A stretch of 15,076 nucleotides of DNA. Origin: Bacteroidales bacterium UBA4345. Lineage in GTDB: Bacteria; Bacteroidota; Bacteroidia; Bacteroidales; Paludibacteraceae. This document shows positions 13,301 to 15,076 of the stretch, piece after piece (position 1 is the first letter of the stretch; every line of letters begins with the position of its first letter). The notes beneath the pieces were generated by a model. That model was not told the origin of the DNA. It saw only the letters and a program-made list of their open reading frames with translations, and made no database searches. The DNA lies in the NCBI GenBank assembly GCA_002396385.1, contig DGTD01000002.1, forward strand, positions 1 to 15,076, in the 5' to 3' direction. The position numbers were made by a program, and so were the translations under genes.

Positions 13301-15076
13301 AGAAGGACTGCCGATAATTCTGCTGAATTTGTGGTTTCGTCTGCTGGCGAACAGGTTTGTCCAAGCACTACTTCGAACAGTGTGTCGGTTGCTGTCGAGA
13401 AAAAGGCGACAGCCGATTTGGCGGGTCTTCCTCCGTTGGTCTGTGAGGGCGACACGCTTACTATTGATGCCCATGCCGTTTATTCTTATGCCAATATTTT
13501 GTTGTGGTGGAAGAATGGCGATATCATAGGAACCGATACAAGTGTTGTGACTGATGTTTTGAATGAAGATGCTAATTACAACTTTGTTATAATGGGTAAG
13601 CGTTGCCCGACTTTGGAGTTTACTGCTAACGTTAAGGTGGAGAAACTCCCGAAAATGTTTGTTAAAGGTCCTTATGGTGTTGTGTGTGTGAACTCGGAAC
13701 TGGCCCTTACGGCCGATACTGCTAATACGCCGGACTTTGTCTGGTTAAGTAAGGAGAAGGGGAGTGACGCTTACATCGAATTGAACGAAAAGGGAACTAC
13801 TTTGCCGCTTACTGCAACCAAATCGGCTGGTTACTTTATCGCCTCAAGAGGCCAAAAGGTTTGTCCGAGCATAAGGTCTAGGTCTTATTATCTGACTGTT
13901 GAAGACTCCGTCCGTGTCGATGTGCTCCCGATGCCCGATACGGTGTGCTTTGGCGATGAGGTCGTCTTGAAAATGGAAGTTCTTTCCGTACATAAGGATT
14001 GTTTTATGTGTATGGATGAAAATAAATGGATAATAAAAGAACCGGAATTCGAAGATGAACGCGTATTGAATAATCCTAAAGATGGCCTGCCTATATCTTA
14101 CAGGGTGAATACTAAAACATATTTTGATTTGATAATAAAAGGAGATTACTGCCCCGATTTTGTCTTCCGCGACAGCGTGTATGTTGTACAGCCGTTCGAT
14201 ATAAGCCTCTCGGCCGAAAAAGAACTGGTGTGCGAGGGCGAAACTCCAAAGCTGGAGGTGAACAGCCCGAAGAATTTCCCGCTGGTATGGAAGAAGAGGG
14301 TAGGCAACGAGCCTTTCGAAGAGTTTGACGTGGATGCTCTGGAGGGACTGGAAGAAACGACCTCGTTTATTGTGACTTCACGCGAGACGGATTTTTGTCC
14401 TGAAAACTACTCAAACGGCATCAGGGTCGAGGTGGAGCGGAAGGCCGCTGCTGAATTTGCCGAACTTCCACAACTGGTTTGCGAGGGCGACGAGGTGAAA
14501 CTCGACGCCACTATGAGGTTGACCGACTATAATACATTTAAGTGGCAGAAAAACGGACAGCCGCTGTCTGCTGAAAAGCAGGTGAAGGACGTGCTGACGG
14601 ACGACGCTACCTACAAGCTGGTGGTTGAGGGCACCGTATGTCCTGCTATCGAGGTGGAGAAGTCGGTCCAGATTGAGAAAATGCCTTCGGTTGAGGTTGG
14701 CGTCTCGAGCGCGCTGGTGTGCAAGGGCGACCAGTTGACGTTGAATGCCACTGCCGAAAATGCGTCTGGTGTCAAGTGGATGCGTAAGACCGCCGGTGGC
14801 TCCGCTTTCGAGCCGTGGGAGGGTCTGACAGAAATGGAAGGTCAGATTGTTGCCGACCAGACCTCTACGGTGATGGCGGTAACCACGGGCCAGCAGGTCT
14901 GTGCGCCTGCGGCCTCGAACGAGGTGTCGTTTGAGGTGGAGACTCCGGCCGAGGTGGCGTTTGCCGACTTCCCGCCTGTGGTGTGCGAGGGGGCTTCGCT
15001 TGTAGTGGACGCCTCTGTTGTGGCCGGCGACTGCTCGGTCTACCAGTGGACGGTCAACAGTAAGGTGACGTCAGAT
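10352..15076 (+). CDS. Giant secreted Ig-like repeat protein, 3' end cut by window
   Basis: One frame runs from the ATG at 10352 through 1575 codons to the window edge with no stop. Residues 1-33 are a signal peptide (hydrophobic core LLGALFLLTPVSAFA, cut after A33). Residues 34-250 begin NVVWQEDFG and end FAVDDIMLERY, the pattern of a Bacteroidetes jelly-roll domain. Residues of about 255-510 hold two related modules with FLWQYS and a following TW (Cys at 270 and 401). From C516 on are at least 13 modules of 79-95 residues, most with VCEG, a Trp about 20 residues later and a second Cys about 55-65 later: the Cys-Trp-Cys core of an Ig fold with a likely disulfide. No enzyme motif is seen. It is probably an exported surface adhesin or scaffold. 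A type IX secretion or anchoring signal would be at the unseen C-terminus. Late modules are more GC-rich at third codon positions than early ones. Confidence 0.88.
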   Translation, partial: MKVMFDVRHFTNSVLRFCLLGALFLLTPVSAFAGGYNVVWQEDFGVVEDSVVRDFADPSMSVPGHQFDGTIGMGDGYYGITNSTSWCFIKKKSVNPDVAYHFVPGRDHTGNPNGAMLVVNVGYNVVGLPIYENNLDLKLCGTHKYRLTMYLANVSASLRFPILTIQAVNIKDPQNPVVLESYEVPEYDVAIWPGNEKGDESHHQMREWTKASIEFEANEDDKLQIVIVNNQSGGSGNDFAVDDIMLERYDEEEIPHPEIASDLVSDNSTCIPSYSVNNSNLLTSWKKIYDEIYFLWQYSTDDGYTWTSIPEASGIEKTSLQRQRGKSGKEEVYRLIITGSNAADDAKKKAEDIAKYGTPSDGCEYFSISNIIAQQEEKETPTASVGIDKDDKKVSLPTYDCTKTDHTIDLLDSKWTEAFSSQFSFLWQYSDDACKTWNDYTETDKSFIYDESFEGRVHYRAILASSMDVARQVAKNGKPNDQCVKDFYVTNSVSIQCEIPCEVPVFETDEAEQVICSDREEPVIWNVKQTNSVDVEEMGWYVWNVALNDWTLISGENGTTLSVDNPKTNASYLFLARNGKCVSDSLKFSLTVNPAIELKPVSDIMACVGDNIGFRTNVKTELPATFIWNGVPSSNREYTFPDISKNESVTLTVTDGVCVSPEIKINIIVRGVMPAVEFGELPQVVCEGEDIKLEAKADFPADYTYTWMKGDVVIAENELATSDVAATIDDSNLSPLYYTFLVKDGECSSEWNFKTMVEKKTEVSLSSNVNAVCENDEVSLIVSGYGPSDVLMWSIKQKFEGDDDYSDVPFMADPYTFNATKSVDFVAYVEAGLACAEYYSEPVNIKVEKRPVVALEPLPTIVCEGTSVSLVANAQLSADNTFAWRKNGELLSDSKLSLSDRPAGNDVYTFTVSGKLCPDVVSEVSTNVEKMAELELSASDNEVCEGAEVELSVKAVNAPALVWKMKPEGESDFVELGESAENIRRTADNSAEFVVSSAGEQVCPSTTSNSVSVAVEKKATADLAGLPPLVCEGDTLTIDAHAVYSYANILLWWKNGDIIGTDTSVVTDVLNEDANYNFVIMGKRCPTLEFTANVKVEKLPKMFVKGPYGVVCVNSELALTADTANTPDFVWLSKEKGSDAYIELNEKGTTLPLTATKSAGYFIASRGQKVCPSIRSRSYYLTVEDSVRVDVLPMPDTVCFGDEVVLKMEVLSVHKDCFMCMDENKWIIKEPEFEDERVLNNPKDGLPISYRVNTKTYFDLIIKGDYCPDFVFRDSVYVVQPFDISLSAEKELVCEGETPKLEVNSPKNFPLVWKKRVGNEPFEEFDVDALEGLEETTSFIVTSRETDFCPENYSNGIRVEVERKAAAEFAELPQLVCEGDEVKLDATMRLTDYNTFKWQKNGQPLSAEKQVKDVLTDDATYKLVVEGTVCPAIEVEKSVQIEKMPSVEVGVSSALVCKGDQLTLNATAENASGVKWMRKTAGGSAFEPWEGLTEMEGQIVADQTSTVMAVTTGQQVCAPAASNEVSFEVETPAEVAFADFPPVVCEGASLVVDASVVAGDCSVYQWTVNSKVTSD
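11120..11850 (+). repeat. Pair of related 130-residue modules in the giant protein
   Basis: Two copies share Cys near the start (residues 270 and 401), the motif FLWQYS plus D and TW (FLWQYSTDDGYTW; FLWQYSDDACKTW), a YR-rich strand (EEVYRLIITGS; RVHYRAILASS), and a C-terminal Cys before a strand (GCEYFSISN; QCVKDFYVTNS). Spacing between first Cys codons is 393 bases. This module type differs from the Ig-like modules that follow. Confidence 0.65.
11897..15076 (+). repeat. At least 13 Ig-like modules, the last 11 alternating in two types
   Basis: First-Cys residues are 516, 607, 686, 773, 863, 944, 1031, 1112, 1199, 1294, 1377, 1457 and 1545, with spacings of 79-95. From 686 on, type A (LPxxVCEG, then W-x-KNG, then GxxCP) alternates with type B (VCEG without LP, then VWK plus a longer hairpin such as EGESDFVEL, then QVCPSxxSN). 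A copies are at 686, 863, 1031, 1199, 1377, 1545; B copies at 773, 944, 1112, 1294, 1457. The repeat unit is thus an A-B pair of about 165-180 residues. Confidence 0.75.

Noticed and set aside
1..15076. tRNA, rRNA, CRISPR array or complete insertion sequence
   Set aside because: None was seen by reading through the intergenic regions; no evenly spaced direct repeats with spacers and no terminal inverted repeats around a transposase were found.

Overview
The window looks like a chromosomal segment of a Bacteroidales bacterium (Bacteroides/Prevotella/Porphyromonas relatives). Evidence: several promoters match the Bacteroidetes sigma-70 pattern (TTTG or TTG, about 20 bases, then TAnnTTTG). Starts lack purine-rich Shine-Dalgarno sites. 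There is an Rpn-type PD-(D/E)XK protein, a multidomain GH51 arabinofuranosidase with a Prevotella-like C-terminal tail, a DUF2023 gene behind a flavodoxin gene, and a giant secreted protein made of cysteine-containing Ig-like modules.

Layout. Bases 1-253 (minus) are the N-terminal part of an Rpn-family nuclease/transposase-like gene. It is divergent from an unrecognised 325-residue cytosolic protein (642-1619) whose upstream region carries two inverted repeats around TATATTTG boxes. A small membrane protein of the HXXEE family follows (1760-2302). Converging on it is a 4-kb gene for a secreted GH51 alpha-L-arabinofuranosidase with many accessory domains (2342-6385, minus). Upstream of that enzyme lies a cluster of palindromes (6570-6699), then a small predicted outer-membrane beta-barrel gene (6703-7395, minus).

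From 7653 the plus strand carries a compact redox cluster: promoter, flavodoxin (7725-8210) and DUF2023 (8245-8598), then a second promoter, a hemerythrin-like di-iron protein (8922-9605) and a LuxR-type regulator (9614-10213). The regulator's receiver domain has lost its phosphorylation residues. The two promoter regions share a similar block of sequence. I infer, without proof, that the flavodoxin pair and the hemerythrin/regulator pair answer a common signal such as iron limitation, oxygen or nitric oxide.

From 10352 to the window end runs one uninterrupted reading frame of 1575 codons that is still open. It has a signal peptide, an N-terminal jelly-roll-like domain, two related modules of about 130 residues, and at least 13 Ig-like modules of 79-95 residues. 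The last 11 modules alternate between two types (A-B-A-B). It is most likely a cell-surface or secreted adhesin-like protein; its C-terminus, and hence its secretion route, lies outside the window.

I saw no tRNA, rRNA, CRISPR array or intact insertion sequence. The best candidate for something under-described is the hemerythrin plus pseudo-receiver regulator pair with its linked flavodoxin operon, followed by the two-type alternating Ig repeat protein.
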